Shown piece by piece: positions 8,509-17,480 of a stretch of DNA of 64,000 bases; position 1 is the stretch's first letter, and each line of letters opens with the position of its first letter. The stretch is from Flavobacteriaceae bacterium (lineage in GTDB: Bacteria; Bacteroidota; Bacteroidia; Flavobacteriales; Flavobacteriaceae): the NCBI GenBank assembly GCA_021151665.1, contig JAGKWW010000002.1, forward strand, positions 82,313 through 146,312, read 5' to 3'. The notes below the pieces were generated by a model. That model saw only the letters and a program-made list of their open reading frames with translations. It was not told where the DNA came from and searched no databases. Made by a program: the position numbers and the translations under genes.

Positions 8509-8537
8509 ACATCCATGTAGCCAGAATGCATGGATGT
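8509..8537 (+). terminator. Hairpin after acpP (possible terminator or attenuator)
   Basis: A perfect 9-bp stem (8509-8517 with 8529-8537) with an 11-nt loop is followed by TATTATTTATT. The U tract is interrupted, so termination may be partial. Confidence 0.5.
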
Positions 8538-8616
8538 TATTATTTATTGCCCTCCCTGTTCGGGAAAAAACCACGTGAAGGCTCTATAAAATAGATCAAT
8601 CATATAAAAACATACC

Positions 8617-8660
8617 ATGCCCATGTTTTCTTTACATTTGAAGAAGAAATGCATGGGTAT
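8617..8660 (+). promoter_or_regulatory. Hairpin plus internal promoter-like element in the fabF leader
   Basis: ATGCCCATG (8617-8625) pairs with CATGGGTAT (8652-8660) across a 26-nt loop, and TTTTTATAATTT follows. The loop contains TACATTTG (8633-8640), a perfect TAnnTTTG -7 element. Read-through RNA from acpP would form the hairpin, whereas RNA started at the internal element would lack its left arm. A 26-codon open frame (8617-8697) covers this and its TGA overlaps the fabF ATG. Confidence 0.4.
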
Positions 8661-8693
8661 TTTTTATAATTTAGGACCTATAAAATTCAATTT

Positions 8694-9947
8694 ATGAAAT
8701 TAAGGCGAGTTGTAGTAACGGGATTAGGAGCGCTCACGCCCATCGGCAATACGGTAGAAGAGTACTGGAACGGCCTTATAAACGGTGTAAGCGGCGCTGC
8801 CCCGATAACCTACTTTGATACTACCAACTTTAAAACAAAGTTTGCCTGTGAGGTAAAGAATTTCAATGTAGAAGATTTTATAGAAAGAAAAGAAGCAAGG
8901 AAGATGGACCGCTATGCGCAGTACGCCCTTGTTTCTACCGATGAAGCGGTAAAAGATGCCAATTTTGACTTTGATAAACTGGATAAGGACCGTGTAGGCG
9001 TTATCTGGGGTTCCGGTATTGGCGGGCTTGAAACTTTTCAGGAAGAGGTGATGAACTTTGCTGCAGGAAACGGCACGCCAAAATTCAATCCGTTCTTTAT
9101 CCCGAAAATGATCGCCGACATCGCCGGCGGCCATATCTCGATAAAATACGGGTTCCGCGGGCCTAACTTTACAACAGTTTCTGCCTGCGCTTCATCTACC
9201 AATGCACTTATAGATGCGTTCAACTATATCCGCCTGGGCCATGCCGATGTAATGGTGACCGGGGGTAGCGAGGCTGCAGTAACAATAGCCGGTATGGGCG
9301 GATTTAACGCCATGCATGCGCTTTCTACCCGTAATGACGACCCGAAAACCGCCAGCCGCCCGATGGACAAAGACCGTGAAGGCTTTGTGCTTGGTGAAGG
9401 AGCGGGATCGCTGATACTTGAAGAGTATGAGCATGCCGTGGCAAGAGGGGCGAGGATCTATTGCGAAATTGGCGGTGGCGGTATGAGCGCCGATGCACAC
9501 CATATCACAGCGCCGCACCCTGAAGGGCTTGGAGCCAAAAATGTAATGATAAACTGCCTTCGTGATGCCGGGCTTACCGCTCAGGATGTAGACGGGGTGA
9601 ATATGCACGGAACTTCTACGCCTCTTGGTGATATCGCAGAATCTAAAGCGATAACCGAGGTGTTTGGCGACCATGCTTATACATTGAACCTGAATTCTAC
9701 CAAATCTATGACCGGGCACCTTTTGGGCGCTGCCGGCGCCATAGAGGCGATAGCGTCGATATTATCTATAGTGCACGGTATAGTGCCGCCAACCATCAAT
9801 CACTTTACGGATGATGAAAATATAGACCCAAGGCTCAATTTTACTTTCAACAAAGCCCAGAAAAGGGATATGAAAGTAGTGATGAGCAACACCTTCGGTT
9901 TTGGTGGCCACAACGCCTGTGTACTCGTGAAAAAACTTGAAATGTAA
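8694..9947 (+). CDS. fabF: Beta-ketoacyl-ACP synthase II
   Basis: Condenses malonyl-ACP with acyl-ACP in fatty-acid elongation. 417 residues, normal length. Catalytic triad is C165 ('VSACASSTN'), H305 ('NMHGTSTPLGD') and H342 ('STKSMTGHLLGAAG'). The closing 'NTFGFGGHNACVLVKK' is the family's glycine-rich tail. It is followed 8 bp later by rnc, a conserved flavobacterial order. Confidence 0.98.
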   Translation: MKLRRVVVTGLGALTPIGNTVEEYWNGLINGVSGAAPITYFDTTNFKTKFACEVKNFNVEDFIERKEARKMDRYAQYALVSTDEAVKDANFDFDKLDKDRVGVIWGSGIGGLETFQEEVMNFAAGNGTPKFNPFFIPKMIADIAGGHISIKYGFRGPNFTTVSACASSTNALIDAFNYIRLGHADVMVTGGSEAAVTIAGMGGFNAMHALSTRNDDPKTASRPMDKDREGFVLGEGAGSLILEEYEHAVARGARIYCEIGGGGMSADAHHITAPHPEGLGAKNVMINCLRDAGLTAQDVDGVNMHGTSTPLGDIAESKAITEVFGDHAYTLNLNSTKSMTGHLLGAAGAIEAIASILSIVHGIVPPTINHFTDDENIDPRLNFTFNKAQKRDMKVVMSNTFGFGGHNACVLVKKLEM

Positions 9948-9955
9948 TCAGCTGT

Positions 9956-10702
9956 ATGGCTCTTTTCAAAAAAATATTTTCCAAACCATCCCGTCTTTCT
10001 CCGGAAGACGGGATTTTTTTTAACAAGCTTAAAGCCATGCTTGGGTTTGATCCGGTAGAGCTTGAGCATTACCGCAGGGCGTTTACGCACAGGTCCTCTA
10101 ATAAGCTTGATGCCAACGGCCACCCCATAAATTATGAGCGGCTCGAATTTTTGGGTGATGCCATGCTGGGTTCTGTTATCGCTGCCCATCTTTTTAACGA
10201 AGTGCCAACGGGCGATGAAGGTTATCTTACCAAAATGCGCAGCAAGATAGTAAGCCGAGAGCACCTTAATGAGTTGGGGCGCGACCTCAACCTGATACAA
10301 TGGGTGGAAAGTAAAGTATCTGTACAGCATTTTGGCGAAAATATCCACGGCAACCTTTTCGAGGCTCTCATAGGCGCCATCTACCTGGATAGAGGATTCG
10401 CGTATTGCGAAGAGTTCATCAGGCAGAAAGTGATTGTGCCTTACGTGAACATTACAAGGCTCGAAGGTAAGGTAATTAGCTATAAAAGCCTTGTTATAGA
10501 GTGGTGCCAAAAGGAGAAAAAGCCTTTTCACTATGAAGTGTATGAGGATAACGGTAACGAAGGGCAGAAATATTTCGGCGTAAAGCTAAAGATAGAAGGC
10601 AAAATTGTAGCCCGCGCCAGGGCGACTTCCAAGAAGAAAGCTGAGGAGAAAGCGTCACAACGCGCATTTTTCGCATTTCAGGAAAAAATTAACAAAAAGT
10701 AA
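9956..10702 (+). CDS. rnc: Ribonuclease III
   Basis: Double-strand-specific endoribonuclease for rRNA and mRNA processing. 248 residues: an RNase III domain (about 25-165) with the signature 'YERLEFLGDAMLGSVIA' and the second acidic site 'NLFEALIGAIYLDRG', then a double-stranded-RNA-binding domain (about 175-245) ending 'RARATSKKKAEEKASQRAF'. Starts 8 bp after fabF and is probably cotranscribed. Confidence 0.97.
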   Translation: MALFKKIFSKPSRLSPEDGIFFNKLKAMLGFDPVELEHYRRAFTHRSSNKLDANGHPINYERLEFLGDAMLGSVIAAHLFNEVPTGDEGYLTKMRSKIVSREHLNELGRDLNLIQWVESKVSVQHFGENIHGNLFEALIGAIYLDRGFAYCEEFIRQKVIVPYVNITRLEGKVISYKSLVIEWCQKEKKPFHYEVYEDNGNEGQKYFGVKLKIEGKIVARARATSKKKAEEKASQRAFFAFQEKINKK

Positions 10703-10815
10703 ATGAAGTAGAGGCAATGCTATATCGTTTTCGTAATTAATTTATCGTAAAGTTAAAATATCCGTTATTTTTTGTAGTTATTAACTCGTATCTTTACGGC
10801 TTATCTGAGTAAGAA

Positions 10816-11295
10816 ATGGCAATCCATAAATTACAGCTCGATGATTTTTTGTCAGTTGATTATGAACTGGTTGCTATCCATACTTCACTCGAAGACCACC
10901 GCCTTGCCTACCTCATGAACAGGGTGTTGGGGATCCGCCTCGAAAAATGTTGGAAAGATGTTTCGCTGAGAGGAAAGCAGGGCGACAGTACTTTTGCGAG
11001 GTTTATTTACGAAGATCCGGAGAGTGAAACCGTGTGGAATCTTTTGCAAAATAAAAGCCTTGCAACAGATAATTCGGGAGAGGGCGGATCGTTGTTTGAT
11101 AGCAGCGACTTTTCATCAACAGCTTTCCTTTTGCCCGAGTTCAAAAAAACGGACTATATACTGAAGGTGGAAAACACACCTTCTTTTTTTGCGCCAGAGA
11201 TTGTGACAGAAAACCTGATGGGGATAAAGCACGTCTCTACTGCTTATAAAATTGACCATCATAGATTAAAGTCGAAAAATAATTTAATTTTTTAA
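10816..11295 (+). CDS. IPExxxVDY family protein
   Basis: 159 residues of a family found in Bacteroidetes, named after a C-terminal motif; here the beginning 'MAIHKLQLDDFLSVDYELVAI' and 'LEDHRLAYLMNRVLGIRLE' and the end 'YKIDHHRLKSKNNLIF' fit. No catalytic motif is visible and the function is unknown. It lies 3 bp before pyk and is almost certainly cotranscribed with it. A -7 like TATCTTTA at 10789-10796 precedes it. Confidence 0.8.
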   Translation: MAIHKLQLDDFLSVDYELVAIHTSLEDHRLAYLMNRVLGIRLEKCWKDVSLRGKQGDSTFARFIYEDPESETVWNLLQNKSLATDNSGEGGSLFDSSDFSSTAFLLPEFKKTDYILKVENTPSFFAPEIVTENLMGIKHVSTAYKIDHHRLKSKNNLIF

Positions 11296-11298
11296 AGA

Positions 11299-12732
11299 AT
11301 GCCGACAACAAAGAAGACAAAGATAGTAGCCACGCTCGGCCCGGCCTGCAGTAGTAAGGAAGTAATCAAGGACATGATAGATGCCGGGGTAAATGTATTC
11401 CGTATCAACTTCTCGCACGCCGATTATACCGATGTAAAGGAGCGTATCGATATTATCAGGGAATTAAACGACGAGTACGGATACAACACTGCAATACTGG
11501 CCGACCTTCAGGGGCCGAAGCTTCGGGTAGGTGTGATGAAAGAGGATGTGGTTGTGGCCAAAGACGACATTATTACCTTTACTACTGCCGAAGATGTGTT
11601 GGGTACTGCCGAAAGGGTGTACATGAATTATAAGGAATTTCCGAACGATGTTAACCCCGGCGAGCGCATTTTGCTTGACGACGGTAAACTCATCTTTGAA
11701 GTACTGGATACCGACCGTATTACCGAAGTAAAAGCTAAAGTAATACAGGGTGGGCCGCTTAAGTCTAAAAAAGGGGTAAACCTGCCGAATACCAAAGTAT
11801 CGCTGCCGGCCCTTACCCAGAAAGACATTAAAGATGCCATATTTGCCATTGGCGAACAGGTTGACTGGATAGCACTGTCCTTTGTGCGTACGCCGAAAGA
11901 CCTTGAAGAACTTCAGGACCTTATTAACGAGCATTCTGACCATAAGATTCCGATTATAGCTAAAATAGAAAAACCGGAAGCGGTAGAGAACATTGATAAG
12001 ATAGTGGCATTTTGTGACGGGCTGATGGTAGCCCGTGGCGACCTGGGTGTGGAAGTGCCTGCGCAGGAAGTTCCGCTGATCCAGAAAAAGCTGGTAAACC
12101 GCGCCAAAACTGCCCGTATCCCGGTTATCATTGCTACCCAGATGATGGAAACCATGATAACGAGCCTTACGCCAACACGCGCTGAGGTGAATGACGTAGC
12201 CAACTCGGTTATGGATGGCGCCGATGCCGTAATGCTTTCCGGTGAAACTTCGGTGGGTAACTATCCGGTACAGGTTATCGAGAAGATGACCCAGATCATT
12301 GAAGCTGTGGAAGACTCACCGCTGATCACTGTCCCGCAAAATGTTCCGCAGGTGCGCACCAAGCGTTTCATTACCAAATCGATATGCTACCACGCGGCGC
12401 AAATGGCGAACGTGATCAAGGCAAGCGCTATCAGCACGCTTACCAATAGCGGCTATACCGCCTTCCAGATATCTGCATGGAGGCCTAATGCACAGATTTT
12501 GGTATTCACTTCAAACAAGAAGATACTTACCCAGATGAGCCTGCTTTGGGGCGTTAACTGTTTTTACTACGATAAATTCCTGAGTACCGACGAAACTGTA
12601 GAAGATATCAATGAGATAGCGAAACAGAAAGGATTTGTGTCTAAAGGTGATATCCTTATCAATCTTGCAGCAATGCCTGTTATAGATAAAGGGATGGTAA
12701 ATACCCTGAGGGTTTCGGAGATAGATAAATAA
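11299..12732 (+). CDS. pyk: Pyruvate kinase
   Basis: Last step of glycolysis, phosphoenolpyruvate + ADP to pyruvate + ATP. 477 residues. Landmarks are 'TKIVATLGPACSS' at the start, 'NVFRINFSHADY', the active-site strand 'IPIIAKIEKPEAVENID' with catalytic Lys, 'GLMVARGDLGVEVPAQEVP' (metal-binding Glu/Asp), and 'ATQMMETMITSLTPTRAEV'. A good terminator follows. Confidence 0.98.
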   Translation: MPTTKKTKIVATLGPACSSKEVIKDMIDAGVNVFRINFSHADYTDVKERIDIIRELNDEYGYNTAILADLQGPKLRVGVMKEDVVVAKDDIITFTTAEDVLGTAERVYMNYKEFPNDVNPGERILLDDGKLIFEVLDTDRITEVKAKVIQGGPLKSKKGVNLPNTKVSLPALTQKDIKDAIFAIGEQVDWIALSFVRTPKDLEELQDLINEHSDHKIPIIAKIEKPEAVENIDKIVAFCDGLMVARGDLGVEVPAQEVPLIQKKLVNRAKTARIPVIIATQMMETMITSLTPTRAEVNDVANSVMDGADAVMLSGETSVGNYPVQVIEKMTQIIEAVEDSPLITVPQNVPQVRTKRFITKSICYHAAQMANVIKASAISTLTNSGYTAFQISAWRPNAQILVFTSNKKILTQMSLLWGVNCFYYDKFLSTDETVEDINEIAKQKGFVSKGDILINLAAMPVIDKGMVNTLRVSEIDK

Positions 12733-12754
12733 AATCATTCTTTACAGCAGCATA

Positions 12755-12790
12755 AATAAGCCATCCTTTACGGGTGGCTTATTATTTGCT
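12755..12790 (+). terminator. Terminator of the acpP-pyk gene run
   Basis: A 12-bp stem (12755-12766 with 12772-12783, one G-T pair) with a short loop, followed by a T-rich stretch. Confidence 0.8.
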
Positions 12791-12823
12791 ATACTTTACT
12801 ATATTTGGAAAAAACTAACAAAC

Positions 12824-13597
12824 ATGAAATTCGAATCTAAAAACCCCTTCCTGGGAAACAAAGCTTTCGCTAAAACTGTTACAGTTTATGATGCCGATGG
12901 CAATCCGATAGCCGTAACGGGTGATGATGTGATGACTGTAAAAGGCACCATTAACAAGAGTATGCTGCTGTTTGGTATTTTGGTTGCCAGCGCAATCCTT
13001 AGTGTGTACCTTATCATCTTTGCCGGGATGAATCCGATAGTATTGGGTATCGGCGGGGGCGTTGCGGGCTTTATAACAGTTCTCGTATCGGGCTTTAAAC
13101 CGGAGCTTACGCGATATATGGCTCCAGGCTATTCTGTTTTCAAAGGCCTCTTTGTCGGGGCTATTTCCCTTATTATGGAAATGATGTATCCCGGAGTAGT
13201 ACTTCAGGCGGTATGCGGTACCCTGGTTACCTTTGCCGTTTGCTTCCTGCTGTACCGTTTTGGTGTGGTAAAAGTAAACCAGCAATTCAGGTCGGTAGTG
13301 ATTGCGGCCACTTTGGCAGTATTTACCTATTATATAATCTCATTGCTGCTTCACTGGACAATTGGTTTCCAGCCCATACATTGGGGGAACTCCCTGATGA
13401 GTATCGGTATCAGCATTTTCGTGATCATCCTGGCGGCGCTTAATCTTTTCCTGGATTTTGATATGATAGAGAAGGGTGCGTCACGCGGCCTGCCCAAGTA
13501 CATGGAATGGTTTGGCGCCATGGGTCTTATGGTGACGCTGGTATGGCTTTATGTAGAATTCTTAAGGCTGTTTGCCAAACTTTCAAGCAGGGATTAA
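12824..13597 (+). CDS. Bax inhibitor-1/YccA family membrane protein
   Basis: 257 residues with a soluble N-terminus of about 45 residues and seven or so hydrophobic helices. The closing segment 'AALNLFLDFDMIEKGASRGLPKYMEWFGAMG' (written here in the family's usual order D-F-D-x-I with following Lys/Glu) is the recognisable BI-1/YccA signature. Inner membrane; family members are ion-leak channels or protease modulators, and the specific role here is unknown. Single-gene unit between two terminators. Confidence 0.9.
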   Translation: MKFESKNPFLGNKAFAKTVTVYDADGNPIAVTGDDVMTVKGTINKSMLLFGILVASAILSVYLIIFAGMNPIVLGIGGGVAGFITVLVSGFKPELTRYMAPGYSVFKGLFVGAISLIMEMMYPGVVLQAVCGTLVTFAVCFLLYRFGVVKVNQQFRSVVIAATLAVFTYYIISLLLHWTIGFQPIHWGNSLMSIGISIFVIILAALNLFLDFDMIEKGASRGLPKYMEWFGAMGLMVTLVWLYVEFLRLFAKLSSRD

Positions 13598-13618
13598 CTT
13601 TGCTAATAATACATTTAG

Positions 13619-13647
13619 AGCCGCTCAGCAATGAGCGGCTTTTTTTG
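13619..13647 (+). terminator. Rho-independent terminator after the BI-1-like gene
   Basis: A 9-bp stem AGCCGCTCA / TGAGCGGCT (13619-13627 with 13632-13640), GCAA tetraloop and a run of seven T. Confidence 0.93.
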
Positions 13648-13698
13648 TTATTTTTCTGTTGCTTTAGCTTCGGACATCGGACTTCCGGCCTCCAACTT

Positions 13699-14796
13699 CT
13701 AAAAATCAAACTTCAGCTGTACTGCAATGGGTTTGTTAGGCTTTCCGGTATCGGTATCGGTATTGAGATTGGAAAGCGATATCCCCAGTAGTCGTACGGA
13801 GTCTTTCGGGCGTTCCTGATAAAGCAATTCCCGCACCGCTTCCATGATCAGGCTTTTGTCAGAGACAAAATAGAGAAGGGTTTTACTGCGGGTCTGCACC
13901 GTGAAATCGCTATACTTGATCTTGAGGGTAATGGTTTTGCCTGCAATCTTTTTCTTCTTGAGCCTGCGGTCAAGCTCCTCGGCAATATCGCTGAGCTTTT
14001 CTTCCATGAAAACTTCAGATACCAGGTTTTCTCCAAACGTATGTTCGGTGCCCACAGATTTGACGATACGGTCGGGCTTCACTTCGCTGTTATGGATGCC
14101 GCGAACCACATAATAGTAATAACTCCCCGACTTCCCGAAATGCTCAGACAGGTATTCTTCTGTTTTAGCTTTCAGGTCGCGCCCGGTAAAAATGCCCAAC
14201 TGGTACATTTTCTCCTCAGTGACCTTTCCCACGCCATAAAACTTCCCGATAGGCAGCTCTTCCAGGAATTGCAGCACCTCATGCGGATTAACGGTTTTCT
14301 GGCCGTTCGGTTTATTATAATCACTGGCTACTTTGGCAATAAATTTATTGATCGAAATTCCGGCCGATGCTGTAAGGCCGGTTTCCTCTAAGATACGTTG
14401 ACGGATTTCTGAGGCTATGAGCGTGGCACTGGGATTGCCCTTCTTGTTTACCGTGACATCCAGGTAGGCCTCATCCAGCGAAAGCGGCTCTACCTTGTCG
14501 GTATAGTCGAGGAATATCTTCCGGATGCGCTGTGAGATTTCGCGGTACCGGTCAAATCGGGGTTTTACGAAGATGATGTGCGGGCATTTCTTTTTAGCCA
14601 GGTAGCCGCTCATTGCACTTCGCACGCCAAACTTCCGGGCCTCATAGCTGGCTGCAGATACCACACCGCGCCGCTCACTGCCGCCTACCGCCACAGCCTT
14701 TCCGCGCAGCTCGGGATTATCCAGCTGCTCTACAGAAGCGTAAAAGGCATCCATATCTATATGAATGATCTTGCGTTGCAGGGGTGGAGTTTCCAT
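13699..14796 (-). CDS. dinB: DNA polymerase IV (Y-family)
   Basis: Error-prone translesion DNA polymerase. Start taken as the ATG at 14796 (METPPLQRK), because the five codons above it add nothing conserved. 365 residues. Catalytic acids are in 'IIHIDMDAFYASVEQ' and 'SLDEAYLDVT'; helix-hairpin-helix 'IGKFYGVGKVTEEKMYQLGI'; C-terminal little-finger domain. It ends 'AVQLKFDF', a beta-clamp binding type tail (QLxLF-like). Its own 5' end is 24 bp from the next gene's 3' end. Confidence 0.95.
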   Translation of the reverse strand: METPPLQRKIIHIDMDAFYASVEQLDNPELRGKAVAVGGSERRGVVSAASYEARKFGVRSAMSGYLAKKKCPHIIFVKPRFDRYREISQRIRKIFLDYTDKVEPLSLDEAYLDVTVNKKGNPSATLIASEIRQRILEETGLTASAGISINKFIAKVASDYNKPNGQKTVNPHEVLQFLEELPIGKFYGVGKVTEEKMYQLGIFTGRDLKAKTEEYLSEHFGKSGSYYYYVVRGIHNSEVKPDRIVKSVGTEHTFGENLVSEVFMEEKLSDIAEELDRRLKKKKIAGKTITLKIKYSDFTVQTRSKTLLYFVSDKSLIMEAVRELLYQERPKDSVRLLGISLSNLNTDTDTGKPNKPIAVQLKFDF

Positions 14797-14820
14797 ACTG
14801 TAAAAATACAATAATGGCGG

Positions 14821-16863
14821 CTAAGATTGTTTTCTTCGGAACGACGGAAAAAAGAAGGATCCCGGCCGGTGCTTAAAGTAGGCCCAGATAGAGCTGGCAA
14901 TGGGGCGAAGCTCTGAAATCGGGATTCGGCGGGAGCGGAAAGCCAGCATCAGCGAAAGCCCGAAGCTTACCGCAAAGTTGACAAGCCCGATCACGCCGAT
15001 GCCAATAATGCCCCAAACCAGCATTTCGTCAGCTACATTGAAATTTGCGCCAAACAACCCAAGCGCAAGATTTCCGCTGGCAAAGGTGATGTGCCGGATG
15101 TCCAGGTTCAGGCCGAGGAAAACGCCCACCGACGCGGTTGAGCCCATAAAGACCCCGAACCAAAAGTTGGAAACGATGCCCGCCCATCGATGCTCATACC
15201 ACCGGGCCAGTTTCGCCGTGCGGGTTTTGCCGAAAGTTTTCTTGAGTGCAGGATGCTCCTTTATACGATAATAAATGTTGGCATGCTTGTCGCGGTTAGC
15301 AACACTCCCGGCAATAATGCCCGATAGGAACAGGAAAACCCCTGCTATAGCAGCATGAAATATCGATGGAGAGCTCACGGGGCTAATATCGTTTATCAGT
15401 GGATACCATTTCGTAAGGGCTGCATTGTAGTGGAACAGCTCATCGATGCCCCAGATAAGCAATAGCGCCACTGGGAAAGCGACGAGCACATTGCCCGCAA
15501 ACGCGATGAATTGCGACCGGAATACCCGGGCAAAGAATTCGGCGAAGACTAAGTGCTTGTCGCTTTCTTTCGCATCATTGTTTCGCCTTCCGTTTTCCAG
15601 GGCGCGTACCAGTGCCGAAGCGGTCATTGCCGGCTGTTTGGTAGCAAGCGTACATCCGGTCAGGTAAATGGCAATAAACCCAAGCGAATAGTTCATGCTA
15701 TATAAAAACGCATGAAGAAAGTCGCTCGTGTGTATCTTTCCCAGGAACAATTTAATAATGCACATCACGGCTACTATAGCGCCGCCACCTGACGCGGCCC
15801 AAAACATCCGGAAATACTCGCGCCGGTTTTGCGTGATGTAATGTTCACCCGTATTGGCGGTGTGCTGCGTAATTTCATAAGAGAGCAACTGGGTACTGTC
15901 ATTCACGAGTCCGCGCACGTTATTCTTCTGACAGTTGTAGGCAATAAGGTCGAGTGACAAATTGATGCTGTTGTGTCTTGCATCGGCAGGTTCATCGAGC
16001 ACCAACAGGGGCAAGAGCGTTGCCAGGCGGCTGAGCTGCTGCCGGATACGCAGCAGGTTCTGGTTTACCCGCAGGGAGATACCGTACTTCGCACTGTTTT
16101 TAAACGCAGTGTCTACAAAGTCACGGCACTGTTTATGCAGAAGCATCAGCTGCCGGTAGCCAAGGTCCTTCGGGGCAATGAAGTTACGGCGCTCTTCCAG
16201 CAGCTTCTCAGAGAGTAGCCGGAATTCCCTTTGTATTTCCAGGAACGGGCTCTCGAGGTTCTCATATTCCGGAACCATTTGCAACACCTGCGTTTCCAGT
16301 GCGCGCCCGGTAATCCGGTGGATGAGGACTTCTATCGAAAAAAGCAGTTCGGCAAGGGGGCTTCTTGACTGGGCCGACGCATAAATATGCCGGAAATTAA
16401 GCAGTGAGAATAGCTCGTCCAGTTGGCTGTAAGGAATGCGGTCCAGCCATACAGGGTCGTTTTTCAGGAAGAACACCTGGTTAAGAATGTATTCCAGCGT
16501 GTCCTGTTGCGGCTGATCGGGGATCAGTTTTGCGGTAAGCCGTTTGCGCACTTCGTAAAAGAAATCGGCATCTGCCAAAATCCCGGCATCGGTGAGTATT
16601 TTGCTGAATTTTTTATTTTTTAGAAGCCCTTTTACATAGAGTGCGAGCCCCATACAGTAGCGCTCGTTGCCACGAAGTAATTCCAGCAATTCTTCGATGT
16701 CTACCGTCAGCACGGTGTCCGGATACCTTGGCCGGATAAAGTCCACCAACTCTGCCAGCAGGTCGGTTTCCTCGGCTTTATATTCCCATAGGTTATTTTC
16801 GCCAAAATTAAGGCTGAAAAAATCAGGCAGGGTAACTGTGGGCCGTGTCTTTCGGAATTTCAT
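14821..16863 (-). CDS. Large polytopic membrane protein, 'SpecificRecomb' (Gcr-type) family
   Basis: 680 residues from the ATG at 16863. The N-terminal half (to about 330) is soluble and helical. The C-terminal half has about six to seven membrane segments, for example around 'FFRMFWAASGGGAIVAVMCI' and 'GIIGIGVIGLVNFAVSFGLS', with 'ALGLFGANFNVADEMLVWG' near the end. Databases call this family site-specific recombinase (gcr), but nothing in the sequence resembles a tyrosine or serine recombinase. Function is best taken as unknown inner-membrane protein. Divergent from the CYTH gene. Confidence 0.75.
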   Translation of the reverse strand: MKFRKTRPTVTLPDFFSLNFGENNLWEYKAEETDLLAELVDFIRPRYPDTVLTVDIEELLELLRGNERYCMGLALYVKGLLKNKKFSKILTDAGILADADFFYEVRKRLTAKLIPDQPQQDTLEYILNQVFFLKNDPVWLDRIPYSQLDELFSLLNFRHIYASAQSRSPLAELLFSIEVLIHRITGRALETQVLQMVPEYENLESPFLEIQREFRLLSEKLLEERRNFIAPKDLGYRQLMLLHKQCRDFVDTAFKNSAKYGISLRVNQNLLRIRQQLSRLATLLPLLVLDEPADARHNSINLSLDLIAYNCQKNNVRGLVNDSTQLLSYEITQHTANTGEHYITQNRREYFRMFWAASGGGAIVAVMCIIKLFLGKIHTSDFLHAFLYSMNYSLGFIAIYLTGCTLATKQPAMTASALVRALENGRRNNDAKESDKHLVFAEFFARVFRSQFIAFAGNVLVAFPVALLLIWGIDELFHYNAALTKWYPLINDISPVSSPSIFHAAIAGVFLFLSGIIAGSVANRDKHANIYYRIKEHPALKKTFGKTRTAKLARWYEHRWAGIVSNFWFGVFMGSTASVGVFLGLNLDIRHITFASGNLALGLFGANFNVADEMLVWGIIGIGVIGLVNFAVSFGLSLMLAFRSRRIPISELRPIASSIWAYFKHRPGSFFFPSFRRKQS

Positions 16864-17000
16864 AGGAGGTAAAAATACAAACACCCCGGCGTTTACCGAA
16901 ACACATGCTCTATTTTAATACATCGTTGGCAAATGTTTCGTGGGTATCCCTTGCCTTTTGCCCGAGCCTTGCGTACCTTGCTGTCACTTTTTAAATTTTG

Positions 17001-17480
17001 ATGATGACCGAAACCGAACGTAAATTCCTTGTGTTACGTGATGATTATAAAGCCGCGGCTACCGAAAAATTTGATATTGCGCAAGGCTACCTGAGCTCGC
17101 ACCCCGAACGCACCGTTCGTGTCCGTATTAAAGGTAATAAAGGTTTTCTGACCATTAAAGGCAAAGGCAATGAGAGCGGAACTACGCGAATGGAGTGGGA
17201 AAAGGAAATTTCACTGGACGAGGCGAAGCTTTTGCTCCCGCTTTGCGAGAAAGGCGCGATAGAAAAAACACGCTATGAAATTCCGTACGGCAATCACGTA
17301 TACGAAGTAGATGAATTTTACGGAGATAATGCCGGACTGGTCATCGCAGAGATCGAACTGGAAGATGAAAACGAAGCTTTCGAAAAACCCGATTGGCTTG
17401 GTGAAGAAGTTACCGGCGACGAACGGTATTACAATGCTTACCTGAGCAGGCATCCTTACAACGAATGGAAAGACCGATAA
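17001..17480 (+). CDS. CYTH-domain protein (triphosphate-tunnel enzyme)
   Basis: 160 residues that form one CYTH barrel. The N-terminal 'ETERKFLV' (ExExK motif) and alternating charged strands ('RTVRVRIKGNKGFLTIKGKG', 'MEWEKEI', 'YEVDEFYG', 'LVIAEIELEDE') are diagnostic and supply the acidic and basic tunnel residues. Such proteins hydrolyse inorganic triphosphate or nucleoside triphosphates. ATG codons at 17001 and 17004 are both possible. The 3' end overlaps the next gene by 16 bp. Confidence 0.9.
   Translation: MMTETERKFLVLRDDYKAAATEKFDIAQGYLSSHPERTVRVRIKGNKGFLTIKGKGNESGTTRMEWEKEISLDEAKLLLPLCEKGAIEKTRYEIPYGNHVYEVDEFYGDNAGLVIAEIELEDENEAFEKPDWLGEEVTGDERYYNAYLSRHPYNEWKDR

Noticed and set aside
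9192..9719. Minus-strand frames opposite fabF, and similar long antisense frames opposite pyk, sdhA and glyS
   Set aside because: High-GC coding DNA gives long antisense frames; no domain or start context supports them.
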